Shown one piece after another: positions 37,862-47,089 of a stretch of 64,000 bases of DNA. Position 1 is the stretch's first letter; each line of letters opens with the position of its first letter. Origin of the DNA: RH-AL1 sp965277735 (lineage in GTDB: Bacteria > Pseudomonadota > Alphaproteobacteria > Rhizobiales > Beijerinckiaceae); the NCBI GenBank assembly GCA_965277735.1, contig CBDIDO010000001.1:124001-188000 (forward strand), read 5' to 3'. Position numbers and translations under genes: made by a program. The notes under the pieces were generated by a model. It ran no database searches. It was not told where the DNA came from and saw nothing but the letters and a program-made list of their open reading frames with translations.

Positions 37862-40234
37862 CTACTCGGCCGCGCGATGCTTCAGCCTCGCCGGGACGAG
37901 GCTGTAGAGATACATCGCCGTCGGCCGCAGGATGAGCAGATCGGCGACCAGCGCGGCGATCATCGCAAAGGCCGAGAGCCAACCAAACAGCCGCAGCATC
38001 GGCAGGTTCGAGAAGGCGGTGACGGCGAGGCCGCAGGCGAGCACCACCGAGGTGAGGATCAGCGCCGGCCCGACCAGGATCGTCGCGCGCTCGACCGAGA
38101 ACGCCGCATTCTCGCCGGGACGTTCCTCGAGCCGCAGTCGGTTGAGGAAATGGATGGTCGCGCTCAATCCGAGTCCGAACGAGACGGTGAGCGCCACGAC
38201 GCTGGCGAACTGCAAGCCTTCGCCCATCGCGTAGAGCAGGGTGCCCGATGCGATGATCGGGAAGATGCCCGGCATGATCGCGAGCAACATCACCTTCCAC
38301 GATCGGAAGGCGAGGCCGATGAAGGCGGCGACAAAGACGATCTCCACGGTGAGGCCGCGCGACAGGCGCTGGATCATCGCGGCCGAGTTGCGCGCGGCGA
38401 TGACGGCGAGGCCGGTGACCGAGATCTGGTAGCCGGGATGCGCGGCCCGCACGGCGTTCAGCTTGGCATCGAGCGCATCGACGACGGGCAGCAGCTGGCT
38501 CGCGTCCTTGTCGGGGATGCGTCCCGAGACGAGCAGTGAATTCTGGTCGGCGGCAACGAAGCGGCGCACCAGCGGCTCGGGGATGTAGCCGACATATTTC
38601 TTCAGGGTCGCGATGTCGTTCTCGCCGAGCTTCTGCGACAGCCAGTCGCGCAGCGTCTGCAGCGAGAACACGTTGCCGATGCCGGGCTCCGACGATGTCG
38701 TGCGCTGCACGGCCTCGAGCGTCGCCAGCGTCGCCGGCGAATACATGTCCTCACCCTTGGGCAGCTGGATCAGCACGTCGATCGGGTTGGCGCCGGTCAG
38801 CTTGCGATCGAGCGAGCCGTTGGCCGTCACCGCCTGCTCGTTGTTCGGCACCTGATCGGCGAGCCGGTACCGCGGCTGCAGGTTGGTGTAGATCAGCGAC
38901 AGCACGATGCAGACGACGATCGAGATCAGGCTGTAGAGGCCTGGATGCGAGACCATCCGCTCGGCGATCCAGCGACAGAAGCTGCGCAGCATGTTGATCG
39001 CGGTATCGCTGCGCGCCGTCGAGCTCGCGAGCTTGGCCTCGCCCCGCACCAGCGTCACCGCCAGCAGCGGCAACAGCACGAGGACCGTGACGAGCGCGAT
39101 CGCCGTCGTCAGCAGGCCGGCCTCGCCGAACGTCTTGATGAGATCGGAATCGGAGAACAGCAGCGCCACGAAAGAGACCATCGTCGTCGTATGCGTGAGC
39201 ACGCAGGCCGGCCCGACGACCGCGAGCGCGCCGCGGATCGCCTGCGCCTTGGTGTTGCCGGCAACGAGACGATCGCGGATCGCAAAGGTGAGCTGCATCG
39301 AGTCGGAGAAGCTGATCACCATGATCAGCGGCGTCATCACGTTGAGGAAGATGTTGAGGCGGAAGTCGAGCCAGCCGAGCGCGCCGACCGAGATCAGGAT
39401 CGCGACCAGCGGCGGCGCGGCCGCGACGAGCATGAACGAGACACGCCGGAAGAACAGGATCGCGATCACGCAGCCGGCGATGAAACCGATGAGGTTGTAG
39501 ATCACACGGTCGCGCTCGACCGAATTGTGGATCTCGAGCTGCATCACCGGCACCCCGGCGAGCTCGGCCTTGAGGCCGGAGCCTTCGAGGTCCTCGTTCA
39601 TCGTCTTGCGGATGTCGGTGACGATCGCACCGGACTTCGAGCTCGAGGCGACCTCGGGATTCAGCGCCAGCACGATCAGCGCGAGCGTGCCGTCGGGCGA
39701 GATCAGCTTGCCGTTGATCAGCTCGTTGGCGCGGATCTTCGTGACGAGATCGGCGTAGGGCTGGCCCTCAGGCAACGGTTCCGGGAAGAGGGCCGGCGGG
39801 ATGGTCTGGCCCGCTTTGGGCGGCTCGCGGGCGGAGAACATCGAGATGATCGAGCGCTCGCCGTCGATCAGTTGCAGGTCGGTGACGAGGGTGCGGATCT
39901 TCTCGACGTTATCGCGGACGAGCAGGTCCTTGCCCGAGATGACGACCAGCACGTCGTATTCCGACGACGGGAAGTCGCGCGTCACCGCCTCGTACTGCTG
40001 AAACTGCGGCGTGTTCGAGCGGAACAGCTGCGACAACGAATCGTCGACCTTGAGCTTGCCGACGCCGAAGATCGCGACGACGGCCAGAATCACGAAGACG
40101 AGGCCGACGATGAGCGGCGCCTTGAGAGAGATGAGACCCATCTTCTCGGTGCCGAAGGCGAGCTGCGGCAGCCCCGTGTCCGGCGTGCCGGTCCCGGACT
40201 GCGACGACTGGACCTCGCTCTCGACTGATTGCAT
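37862..40234 (-). CDS. MMPL/RND-family transporter (HpnN-like lipid exporter)
   Basis: An inner-membrane RND transporter of 790 residues with two six-helix halves and two large periplasmic loops. Marks: IILVFVILAVV-type helix at the start, MTPLIMVISFSDSMQLTFAIRD in half 1, and VSFGLGLSATIHFLNRLRLEERPG in half 2. This is the single-gene MMPL type related to hopanoid or sterol transporters rather than the AcrB tripartite pump. The cargo is unknown, but a lipid such as hopanoid is plausible. ATG 40234. A palindrome 56 bases upstream looks like a TetR-type operator. Confidence 0.88.
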   Translation of the reverse strand: MQSVESEVQSSQSGTGTPDTGLPQLAFGTEKMGLISLKAPLIVGLVFVILAVVAIFGVGKLKVDDSLSQLFRSNTPQFQQYEAVTRDFPSSEYDVLVVISGKDLLVRDNVEKIRTLVTDLQLIDGERSIISMFSAREPPKAGQTIPPALFPEPLPEGQPYADLVTKIRANELINGKLISPDGTLALIVLALNPEVASSSKSGAIVTDIRKTMNEDLEGSGLKAELAGVPVMQLEIHNSVERDRVIYNLIGFIAGCVIAILFFRRVSFMLVAAAPPLVAILISVGALGWLDFRLNIFLNVMTPLIMVISFSDSMQLTFAIRDRLVAGNTKAQAIRGALAVVGPACVLTHTTTMVSFVALLFSDSDLIKTFGEAGLLTTAIALVTVLVLLPLLAVTLVRGEAKLASSTARSDTAINMLRSFCRWIAERMVSHPGLYSLISIVVCIVLSLIYTNLQPRYRLADQVPNNEQAVTANGSLDRKLTGANPIDVLIQLPKGEDMYSPATLATLEAVQRTTSSEPGIGNVFSLQTLRDWLSQKLGENDIATLKKYVGYIPEPLVRRFVAADQNSLLVSGRIPDKDASQLLPVVDALDAKLNAVRAAHPGYQISVTGLAVIAARNSAAMIQRLSRGLTVEIVFVAAFIGLAFRSWKVMLLAIMPGIFPIIASGTLLYAMGEGLQFASVVALTVSFGLGLSATIHFLNRLRLEERPGENAAFSVERATILVGPALILTSVVLACGLAVTAFSNLPMLRLFGWLSAFAMIAALVADLLILRPTAMYLYSLVPARLKHRAAE

Positions 40235-40289
40235 CGATGTTCCCTACGACCTGCGGCGGCCTGCCCTCGCACCCGCCCGGCGCCGAGAC

Positions 40290-40307
40290 ACGTACCGGAG
40301 GGTACGT
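40290..40307. promoter_or_regulatory. 18-bp palindrome upstream of the MMPL gene, operator candidate
   Basis: ACGTACC, GGAG, GGTACGT is a perfect 7-bp inverted repeat followed by TTTGTTG. It lies 56 bases upstream of the MMPL start and 176 bases upstream of pal, in the divergent gap. TetR-family regulators of RND transporters often bind palindromes of this size. No TetR gene is present here, so the ligand and regulator are unknown. Confidence 0.55.
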
Positions 40308-40482
40308 TTGTTGTCACGCGCCGGCTGCTTGGCTGTGCTGACGAGGCAACACCTGCGCGCCGCCGCGTGGCGGTTCCATGGCGGGCCGTGGCGGGCCGCA
40401 AAGTGGCCATCAAGCCCTCCTTGATGCTCGAGTCGATCGCAAGCGCGTCCTGCCTTGAGCGCCCGAGACTTGGAGGATGGCC

Positions 40483-40974
40483 GTGAGCCAGTTCATTTTC
40501 GCCCGCCGCATCGGCCTCGCCGTCGCGCTCGCGTCGGCCCTAGCCATGGGTGCCTGCGCCAAGGCGCCCGACAACCAGTTCAACGCCTACGCCGGCGGCG
40601 CCGAGCCGGGCAGCGCGGCCGATTTCGCCCAGAACATCGGCGACCGCGTCTTCTTCGAGGAGGATTCCTCCGAGCTGACCCCGAAGGCGCAGGCGACGCT
40701 CGACCGCCAGGTGGACTGGCTGCGCCGCTACGACCGCGGGCCGTTCTCGATCGAAGGCCACGCCGACGAGCGCGGCACTCGCGAGTACAATTTTGCGCTC
40801 GGCCAGCGCCGCGCCGCGGCGACCCGCGAGTACATGGTCGCGCGCGGCATCCCCTCGGGGCGCATCCGCACGATCTCATACGGCAAGGAGCGCCCGGTCG
40901 CGACCTGCAACGACATATCGTGCTGGTCGCAGAACCGCCGCGCGGTCACGGCCATCACCGCGGGCCAGAGCTAG
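40483..40974 (+). CDS. pal: Pal, peptidoglycan-associated outer-membrane lipoprotein
   Basis: Outer-membrane lipoprotein that holds the Tol-Pal complex to peptidoglycan. 163 residues: lipobox near Cys25 (ALAMGAC), short linker, and an OmpA-like C-terminal domain with FFEEDSSELTPKAQATLDRQ, GHADERGTREYNFALGQRRA and SYGKERPV. GTG 40483 is preferred because GGAGG lies 7 bases upstream; ATG 40477 abuts the GGAGG and would be poorly spaced. In related genomes pal follows tolB; here tolB is about 22 kb away on the other strand. Confidence 0.92.
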   Translation: MSQFIFARRIGLAVALASALAMGACAKAPDNQFNAYAGGAEPGSAADFAQNIGDRVFFEEDSSELTPKAQATLDRQVDWLRRYDRGPFSIEGHADERGTREYNFALGQRRAAATREYMVARGIPSGRIRTISYGKERPVATCNDISCWSQNRRAVTAITAGQS

Positions 40975-41296
40975 CAGACGCGCCTCCTCCGAAAGGAGGG
41001 GCCCGCTGTGGCCGGCCTGCTTGACGACGATCCTCTCGGAACGGACGCGCTGCCTACTAGTTGGTAGGCTAAGATCGACCGATCGCGCGAGCCGCGCCTT
41101 GCGCGCAGCAAGAAAGGACATGGGACATGGCCGAAAGGAACTGGATGCGGGACATCAACGCATGATCGCACGGTGACCACGCCCGAATGGACCAACGACA
41201 CCGCCTGCTACGAATACCAGCGCTCGGCAATGCATCTGATGCCCCGCCTCTAGGGGGCGCGGCTGCCGATCGTCTCCTGACCGGCAGCATGACCGC
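40975..41296. other. 322-base gap after pal, no firm gene
   Basis: Holds a short hairpin CCTCC-GAAA-GGAGG just after pal and, near 41131-41253, two overlapping short frames (12 and 26 codons) that look like one peptide split between frames, with the C-terminal part reading TPEWTNDTACYEYQRSAMHL. No start with a good ribosome site links them, so a gene cannot be claimed. Possibly a relic. Confidence 0.4.
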
Positions 41297-41926
41297 ATGA
41301 AATCCACGCACGCGCTTCTGCTCGCGGTCTGCGCGGCGCTTGCCGTCGGACCGGCGCGCGCCCAGACGGCGGCGCCGATCGTGCCGGAGCCGAAGGGCCT
41401 CTGGCACGGCCCGCTGCACGGCCAGACGCCGGCGACGCTCGCCGGCGCGAACGTGATCGACGCCGCGGAGGTCGAGAAGCTCGTCAAGGCGCATGCCGTC
41501 ATCATCGACGTCGCCAACCTCGACAAGCGCCCGCCCAGCCAGCCGAAGGGCATGCTGTGGATGCCGATCCACCGCTCGATCCCCGGCGCCACCTGGATGC
41601 CGGGCGGCGGCGGCGGCTCCGAGGATGAGGCCTTCACGAAAGCGTTCGACGACCGCATCGAGGCGCTGACGCACGGCGACAAGGACACGCCCGTGCTGAC
41701 CTTCTGCCACCCGGCTCGCTGGGGCAGCTGGAACGCCGCCAAGCGCGTGACCCAGATGGGCTATCGCCACGTCTTTTGGTTTCCGGACGGTGCCGAAGGC
41801 TGGCAGGACCACGGTACGCCCGCCGATGCCGAGCCCGACGCAACGTGGATGACCAAGCTGAAGCAACTGCAAGCCAACGGCTACAGCGCCGCCGCCGCGA
41901 ACCCGGGCGCGCCGCCGATCCCGTAA
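41297..41926 (+). CDS. rhodanese-like protein resembling the PQQ-associated CXXCW family
   Basis: A 209-residue exported protein (signal peptide ending PARAQ, residues 1-23) with a rhodanese-like fold. The segment TFCHPARWGSWNAAKRVTQMGYRHVFWFPDGAEGWQ matches proteins I know as PQQ-dependent catabolism-associated CXXCW motif proteins, in which a C-x-x-x-C-W motif precedes SWNAAKR. Here Cys137 is kept but the second Cys is Arg141. So a redox or sulfur role via two cysteines is unlikely, though the first Cys could still act alone. In other genomes this family clusters with PQQ-dependent alcohol dehydrogenases; here the nearest PQQ-type gene is 19 kb away. Confidence 0.72.
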   Translation: MKSTHALLLAVCAALAVGPARAQTAAPIVPEPKGLWHGPLHGQTPATLAGANVIDAAEVEKLVKAHAVIIDVANLDKRPPSQPKGMLWMPIHRSIPGATWMPGGGGGSEDEAFTKAFDDRIEALTHGDKDTPVLTFCHPARWGSWNAAKRVTQMGYRHVFWFPDGAEGWQDHGTPADAEPDATWMTKLKQLQANGYSAAAANPGAPPIP

Positions 41927-41935
41927 GGTTTTAGA

Positions 41936-42811
41936 TCAAACCCAAGCCAGCTCCGGCATCACGTACGTCGGCTGTACCGCGGACTCGTCCAGGAACTGCC
42001 GCAGCCCCGCCTCGTCGATCGCCGAGCCGCGGTCGCCGACATGCAGCTTCGCGCGGTGGATGCCCGAGGTGATCAGCACCGAATCGAAGCCCATCCGCAC
42101 CGCGCCGGCGATGTCGGTGTGCGTGGCATCGCCGATCGCCAGCACGCGCGGCGTTGCCACCGACCCGGCCTCGCTTGCGAGACGCAGCGCGCGCTCGTAG
42201 ATCGCGGGAAACGGTTTGCCCGCCTGCGTGACGCGGCCGCCGATCGCGGCGTAGCGCGCGGCGATGGCGCCGGCGCAAGTGACGAGCGTGTCGCCCATCT
42301 CGACGACGATGTCGGGGTTGGCGCAGATCAGCTCGAGGTCGCGTGCCCGCAGCGCCGCGAGGCTGGCGTCGTAGTCCGCAGGCTCTTCGCCTGTCTCGTC
42401 GGTGGCGATGCAGACCGCGAGCTCGGCGTCCGCGATGCCGACCAGCGCCGGCGCGCGCGGCCCCTGCCGCGCCGCTTCCGTGTAGATCGCGAATTCGCCG
42501 CCGGGGCCGATGGAGAAGATGGGCGGGCAGCCGGCGGCGACGATGGCGGCGATTGTGACGTCGCCGGAGGTCGCGATCGCATCGTAGGCGTCGCGCGGCA
42601 CGGCAAGCTTGTCGAGCCGGCGCTGCACCTGCGCGGCCGGTGCCGGCGCGTTGGTGACGAGCACGACGCGGCCGCCGCCCTGCCTGTAGCGCCGCAGCGC
42701 GCCGACTGCCGCGGCATGGTGCGCGACGCCGTTGTGGACGACGCCCCAGACGTCGCAGAGCACGAGATCGTAGGACGATGCGAGTTCGGCGAGGCGTGCG
42801 CGAGATGTCAT
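41936..42811 (-). CDS. HAD-superfamily hydrolase, TIGR01459-like
   Basis: A 291-residue cytosolic HAD phosphatase of the NagD/pyridoxal-phosphatase-like branch. Motifs: LVLCDVWGVVHNG near residue 15 (nucleophile Asp; the W is typical of TIGR01459), LVTNAPAPA, a Lys in AGKPFPAIYERAL and AIGDATHTDIAGA. Its substrate is unknown. It overlaps ampG's stop by four bases (ATGA), so it is translationally coupled to it. Confidence 0.9.
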   Translation of the reverse strand: MTSRARLAELASSYDLVLCDVWGVVHNGVAHHAAAVGALRRYRQGGGRVVLVTNAPAPAAQVQRRLDKLAVPRDAYDAIATSGDVTIAAIVAAGCPPIFSIGPGGEFAIYTEAARQGPRAPALVGIADAELAVCIATDETGEEPADYDASLAALRARDLELICANPDIVVEMGDTLVTCAGAIAARYAAIGGRVTQAGKPFPAIYERALRLASEAGSVATPRVLAIGDATHTDIAGAVRMGFDSVLITSGIHRAKLHVGDRGSAIDEAGLRQFLDESAVQPTYVMPELAWV

Positions 42812-44160
42812 CGAGGGGCGCTAGCCGGCGCCTCGGAAGCGGTCAAGCCGGGATGCGCTGGCGGCGCGCGATGCGCTGCGGACAATCCTCGCGAGCCCTC
42901 GACGCGCCAGACCCACAGCGAGAGGATCGCGATCGGCAGGCCGATGGCCGAGGTCATGACGAAGAACAGCGGGAAGCCGAGATGGCCGGCGGCGAAGCCG
43001 GAGCCCATCGTGAGGAAGCTGCCCGGCAGCGCGACGAGGGAGGTGAGCATGCCGAATTGGCTGCCGGCGAAAGCGTTCGAGGCGATTGACGACATGTAGG
43101 TGATCAAAACGATCTGCGCGAAGCTCGCGGCGAAGCCGTCGATGCCGACGGCGACCGCGAAGGTCCAGTAATCGTGGCCGCCGTTGCCGCCGTGCGCCGC
43201 GAGATAGGCGAGCGCGAGATGCGAGGCGGAGCCGACGATCGTGCCGATGACGAGGCTCGCCATGATGCCGATCCGCGTCACCACGATACCGGCCGCGAAG
43301 ACGCCGGCGATCGCGATCCAGAAGCCGACCAGCTTGGTGACGGCGCCGATGTCGGTGTTCGAGTAATGCAGGTGCTTGAACAGCGGGATCGCCATTGCGT
43401 TCGAGATGTAGCCGGGCATGCGGAAGCCGGCGACCATGATCAGGATCGGGATCGCCATCGGCCCGAGCCGCCGCATGAGCTCGAGCAGCGGCCCGAGGAT
43501 GGTCGCGATGATGCCGGCCTGCGGCGACAGCGGCAGATCGACCGGCTCGGGCTCCGGCGCATAGAGCGCGGCCGCCATGCCGGGCAGGATCATCGCGGCC
43601 ATCACGAAGTAGGAACCGTGCCAGCCGATGCGATCTGACAGGACGAGCGCGCCCGCGCCGGCAACGAGGACGCCGACGCGATAGCCGGTCTCGGCGATCG
43701 AGGTCATCAACGCCTGGCGCTCGGTGGCCACCGAGGCGATGCGCCAGCCGTCGATGACGACGTCCTGCGTCGCGCCGAAGAAGCCGAGCGCGACGGAGAC
43801 GACGACCGTCCACCACAGATGCGTCGCGGGATCGCCGACGGCGATGCCGATGAGCCCGGCGATGACGCCGAGCTGCGAGGCGACCATCCATCCGCGCCGT
43901 CGGCCGAGCAGCGCACCGAGGATCGGTGCGTCGTAGCGCTCGAGGAACGGCGCCCAGAGGAACTTGAGGCGATAGGCGAGCGTCAGCTCGCTGAGGATGC
44001 CGAGCGTGCCGAGCGCCACGTTGGCCTCGGTGAGCCAGGCCGACTGGGTGGCGTAGACGAGCAGATAGGGGATGCCCTGCGAGAAGCCGAGGCCGAGCAT
44101 CGCCTGCTGGCGGCGGTCGGCGACGAAGCCGCGCAGGAAGCCTGAAATGTTTCCGCTCAC
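42808..44160 (-). CDS. ampG: AmpG-family muropeptide permease (MFS)
   Basis: Inner-membrane importer of GlcNAc-anhydroMurNAc peptides for peptidoglycan recycling. The 450 residues have 12-14 helices with GFSQGIPYLLVYATQSAWL near the start and GFFGATQDVVIDGWRIASV (AmpG signature) near residue 115. GTG 44160 is my choice because it fits the family N-terminus; TTG 44229 upstream adds 23 basic residues. Coupled to a HAD hydrolase by a 4-base overlap; divergent from hflK. Confidence 0.88.
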   Translation of the reverse strand: MSGNISGFLRGFVADRRQQAMLGLGFSQGIPYLLVYATQSAWLTEANVALGTLGILSELTLAYRLKFLWAPFLERYDAPILGALLGRRRGWMVASQLGVIAGLIGIAVGDPATHLWWTVVVSVALGFFGATQDVVIDGWRIASVATERQALMTSIAETGYRVGVLVAGAGALVLSDRIGWHGSYFVMAAMILPGMAAALYAPEPEPVDLPLSPQAGIIATILGPLLELMRRLGPMAIPILIMVAGFRMPGYISNAMAIPLFKHLHYSNTDIGAVTKLVGFWIAIAGVFAAGIVVTRIGIMASLVIGTIVGSASHLALAYLAAHGGNGGHDYWTFAVAVGIDGFAASFAQIVLITYMSSIASNAFAGSQFGMLTSLVALPGSFLTMGSGFAAGHLGFPLFFVMTSAIGLPIAILSLWVWRVEGSRGLSAAHRAPPAHPGLTASEAPASAPR

Positions 44161-44327
44161 TGGTTTCCGCTCATCCGCGCGCGCATGCCTGTCGCGGCGA
44201 GCTTTGCTGGTCTTGCGTGTCGGGCGCAAGACGAGGCGCGCAAGGCCGAGGCGTCCGCCCCATTTGTGGTGGTCGTGCCGCTCCTATAAGACGAGCCGCG
44301 CGCTCGGGAGGCGCAGCGGAGGACACG

Positions 44328-45512
44328 ATGCCCTGGAACACGAGCGGCGGTGCCGGCGGCGGTCAGGGCGGTGGCCCGGGCGGCAACGGCGGACGCGGCG
44401 GCGGCTGGCAGCCCGGCAATCCCGGCCCGTGGGGCCAGGGCCCGAGCGGCGGCCGCCCCGGCCGGCCCGACTTCGGGGCCTGGTGGCGCGCGTTGCTGGC
44501 CCGGTTCGGCGCGCTCACCCCTGGCGGCGGCCTCGGCGCGCCCGGCGTGCTCATCGCGATCGTGGTCGGGCTCGGCCTGTGGCTGCTGTCCGGCTTCTAC
44601 ACGATTGGGCCGAACCAGGTCGGCCTCAACCTCGTCTTCGGCAAATACACCGGCAAGACCTCGCCGGGCCTCAACTACAATTGGCCCTACCCGATCGGCG
44701 CGGTCGACAAGCTCAACGTGACCGACATCAACGCCGTCAACGTCGGCTTCACCACGCAGCCGGACTATTCGCGGCCCAACGCCACGACGCTGATCGACGT
44801 GCCGGAGGAGAGCCTGATGCTCACCGGCGACGAGAACATCGCCGACGTGAAGTTCGTCGTGTTCTGGCAGATCGAGCCGTCGGCGCCAGAGGATTACGCG
44901 TTCAACGTCGCCGACCCGCGCGAGACGGTGAAGGCGGTGTCGGAGAGCGCGATGCGCGAGGTGATCGGCCAGAGCCAGATCCAGGACATCCTCACCGCCG
45001 GCCGCAAGGTGATCGAGCCGAAGGTGCAGAAGCTGATGCAGGACATCCTCACGTCCTATAAGGCCGGGGTCCTGGTACGACAGGTACAGTTGCAATCGGT
45101 CGACCCGCCGGCGCCGGTCATCGCCTCGTTCCGCGATGTGACCGCCGCGCAGCAGGACCAGAGCCGCCTCCGCAACGAGGCGCAGGCCTACGCCAACAAG
45201 GCGGTGCCCGAGGCGCGCGGCAAGGCGGCCTCGCTGGTCCAGTCGGCGGAGGGCTACAAGCTGCAGACCGTGGCCGAGGCCACGGGCCAGGCGTCGCGCT
45301 TCGACCAGGTCTATACGCAATACAAGAACGCCCCGGCGGTGACGCGCGAGCGCATCTACATCGAGACGATGCAGAACATCCTCGGCAAGACGGACAACGT
45401 CCTCATCGACGATCCGACGGGCAAGGGCTCGGGCGTCGTCCCCTACCTGCCGCTGCCACAGCTCAAGGGCGCGACGAGCGGGACGACCGATAAGAACGAG
45501 GCCGGCCAATGA
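44328..45512 (+). CDS. hflK: HflK, SPFH-domain regulator of FtsH
   Basis: Inner-membrane protein that with HflC forms a cage around FtsH and restrains its proteolysis. 394 residues: Gly-rich N-terminus (residues 5-45), one transmembrane helix (about 70-95), then an SPFH/band-7 domain with GPNQVGLNLVFGKY, SYKAGVLVRQVQLQSVDPP, and a C-terminal helix region. ATG 44328 has GGAGGA upstream. Its stop overlaps the hflC start (ATGA). Confidence 0.96.
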   Translation: MPWNTSGGAGGGQGGGPGGNGGRGGGWQPGNPGPWGQGPSGGRPGRPDFGAWWRALLARFGALTPGGGLGAPGVLIAIVVGLGLWLLSGFYTIGPNQVGLNLVFGKYTGKTSPGLNYNWPYPIGAVDKLNVTDINAVNVGFTTQPDYSRPNATTLIDVPEESLMLTGDENIADVKFVVFWQIEPSAPEDYAFNVADPRETVKAVSESAMREVIGQSQIQDILTAGRKVIEPKVQKLMQDILTSYKAGVLVRQVQLQSVDPPAPVIASFRDVTAAQQDQSRLRNEAQAYANKAVPEARGKAASLVQSAEGYKLQTVAEATGQASRFDQVYTQYKNAPAVTRERIYIETMQNILGKTDNVLIDDPTGKGSGVVPYLPLPQLKGATSGTTDKNEAGQ

Positions 45513-46444
45513 GAGACTACGGCGTCTTCGGCATCGTCGCGGCGATCGTCGTCATCCTCTTCCTCACCTTCACCGGCACCTTCCAGGTGGCGCAGACCGA
45601 GCAGGCGCTGGTCCTGCGCTTCGGCGAGCCAGTCGCGGGCCGCGGGCTCGTCACCGAGCCGGGGCTGCACTTCAAGATGCCGCTCATCGAGGACGTCATC
45701 GTCCGCTCGAACCAGATCCTGAACCTCGAATCGCCGAACCAGGAGGTGCTCGCCTCCGACAACACGCGCATCCAGGTCGACGCGTTCCTGCGCTACAAGA
45801 TCGTCGATCTGCTGAAGTTCTATCAGTCTGTGCAGACGACCGACCGCGCCAACAACCAGCTCGGCTACGTCCTGAACTCGGCGATCCGCCGCGTGCTCGG
45901 CGACGCCGACCTGTCGCAGATCGTGCGCACCGACCGCCAGGGCCTGATGAACAGGATCCGCGGCGAGGTGAACACTGAATCCGAGCGCCTCGGCATCGAC
46001 ACGCTCGACGTCCGCATCCGGCGCGCCGACCTGCCCGAGCAGATCTCCGAGCAGGTCTACCAGCGCATGAATTCGGAGCGGAACCGCGAGGCCGCCTCCT
46101 ATCGCGCGCAAGGCCAGCAGGAGGCGCAGACGATCCACGCGGAGGCCGACCGCAACGCCGTGGTGATCGTCGGCGACGCGCAGCAGAAGGCCGACACGCT
46201 GCGCGGCGAGGGCGACGCCCAGCGCAACAAGATCTTCGCCGACGCCTATGGCCGCGACCCCGATTTCTTCGCTTTCTACCGGCTGATGGGCGCCTACAAC
46301 GACGCGCTCGCCAACCCGCGCACGCGGCTCGTCCTGACGCCGGGTGCGGCGAACGAGTTCTTCCGCTTCTTCAAGACGCCGACGGGTGCGCCATCGGCAA
46401 AGCCGCCGGAAGCGCCGGCCGGCGAGCCCTCGGCGCAGCGCTGA
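45509..46444 (+). CDS. hflC: HflC, SPFH-domain partner of HflK
   Basis: A 311-residue membrane protein: N-terminal helix (residues 4-22), then band-7 domain with TEQALVLRFGEPV, NTESERLGIDTLDVRIRR and RNREAASYRAQGQQEAQTIHAEAD. Overlaps hflK by four bases. The C-terminus is Pro/Ala-rich. A DUF2065 protein and a DegP-type protease, often next in this operon, are replaced here by cynS after about 90 bases. Confidence 0.96.
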   Translation: MRDYGVFGIVAAIVVILFLTFTGTFQVAQTEQALVLRFGEPVAGRGLVTEPGLHFKMPLIEDVIVRSNQILNLESPNQEVLASDNTRIQVDAFLRYKIVDLLKFYQSVQTTDRANNQLGYVLNSAIRRVLGDADLSQIVRTDRQGLMNRIRGEVNTESERLGIDTLDVRIRRADLPEQISEQVYQRMNSERNREAASYRAQGQQEAQTIHAEADRNAVVIVGDAQQKADTLRGEGDAQRNKIFADAYGRDPDFFAFYRLMGAYNDALANPRTRLVLTPGAANEFFRFFKTPTGAPSAKPPEAPAGEPSAQR

Positions 46445-46535
46445 CGCGGCGCGGCGCCTCTTTGACGCGCGGGGGAGGGCGCTGGCACCTCCCTTGCTCC
46501 GTCGAGCCACACCCTTGGACACGTGGGAGGAAAAA

Positions 46536-47018
46536 ATGAAGCGCGCAGACCTCACCGAGAAGATCCTCGACATCAAGCGCGAGAAGGCCTGGACCTGGAA
46601 GCACATCACGAGCGAGATCGGCGGCATGTCGGAGATCCTCGTCGTCGGCGCGCTACTCGGCCAGATGAAGCTGACCAAGCCGCTCTGCGCGAAGGCCGCC
46701 GAGCTGTTCGGGCTTTCCGAGACCGAAGCCCGCATGCTGAACGAGGTGCCGATGCGCGGCATGCCGATGCCGCCGACCGACCCGCTGATCTACCGTTTCT
46801 ACGAGCTCGTGATGATCAACGGGCCGGCCTGGAAGGCGCTCATCGAGGAAGAATTCGGCGACGGCATCATGTCGGCGATCGATCTCGAGATGGACATGGA
46901 GCGGCTGCCGGACCCGAAGGGCGACCGCGTCAATATCAAGATGCACGGCAAGTTCCTGCCCTACAAATACTACGGCGCGACCGGCAATCACCAACAGCTG
47001 GGGTTCAAGGAAGAGTAG
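46536..47018 (+). CDS. cynS: cyanate hydratase (cyanase)
   Basis: Converts cyanate and bicarbonate to ammonia and carbon dioxide; homodecamer, cytosolic. 160 residues with an N-terminal HTH-like domain and a C-terminal catalytic domain. The catalytic Arg87 and Glu90 (IYRFYELV) and Ser113 (GIMSAIDLEM) are in place, as is MHGKFLPYKY at the end. ATG 46536 has a strong GGGAGG site; an earlier in-frame extension overlaps hflC and lacks family features. No cynT or cynR is near. Confidence 0.97.
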   Translation: MKRADLTEKILDIKREKAWTWKHITSEIGGMSEILVVGALLGQMKLTKPLCAKAAELFGLSETEARMLNEVPMRGMPMPPTDPLIYRFYELVMINGPAWKALIEEEFGDGIMSAIDLEMDMERLPDPKGDRVNIKMHGKFLPYKYYGATGNHQQLGFKEE

Positions 47019-47089
47019 CGCCCTGCGGATCTGATGATGGTTGGCGATCCGAAGCGAATGGACCAATGTGGGCCGGGTGAGAAAAGCCC

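Noticed and set aside
41131..41253. Short peptide split between frames after pal
   Set aside because: Two tiny frames might be one protein with a frameshift, but there is no ribosome site, no family and less than 45 codons in total.
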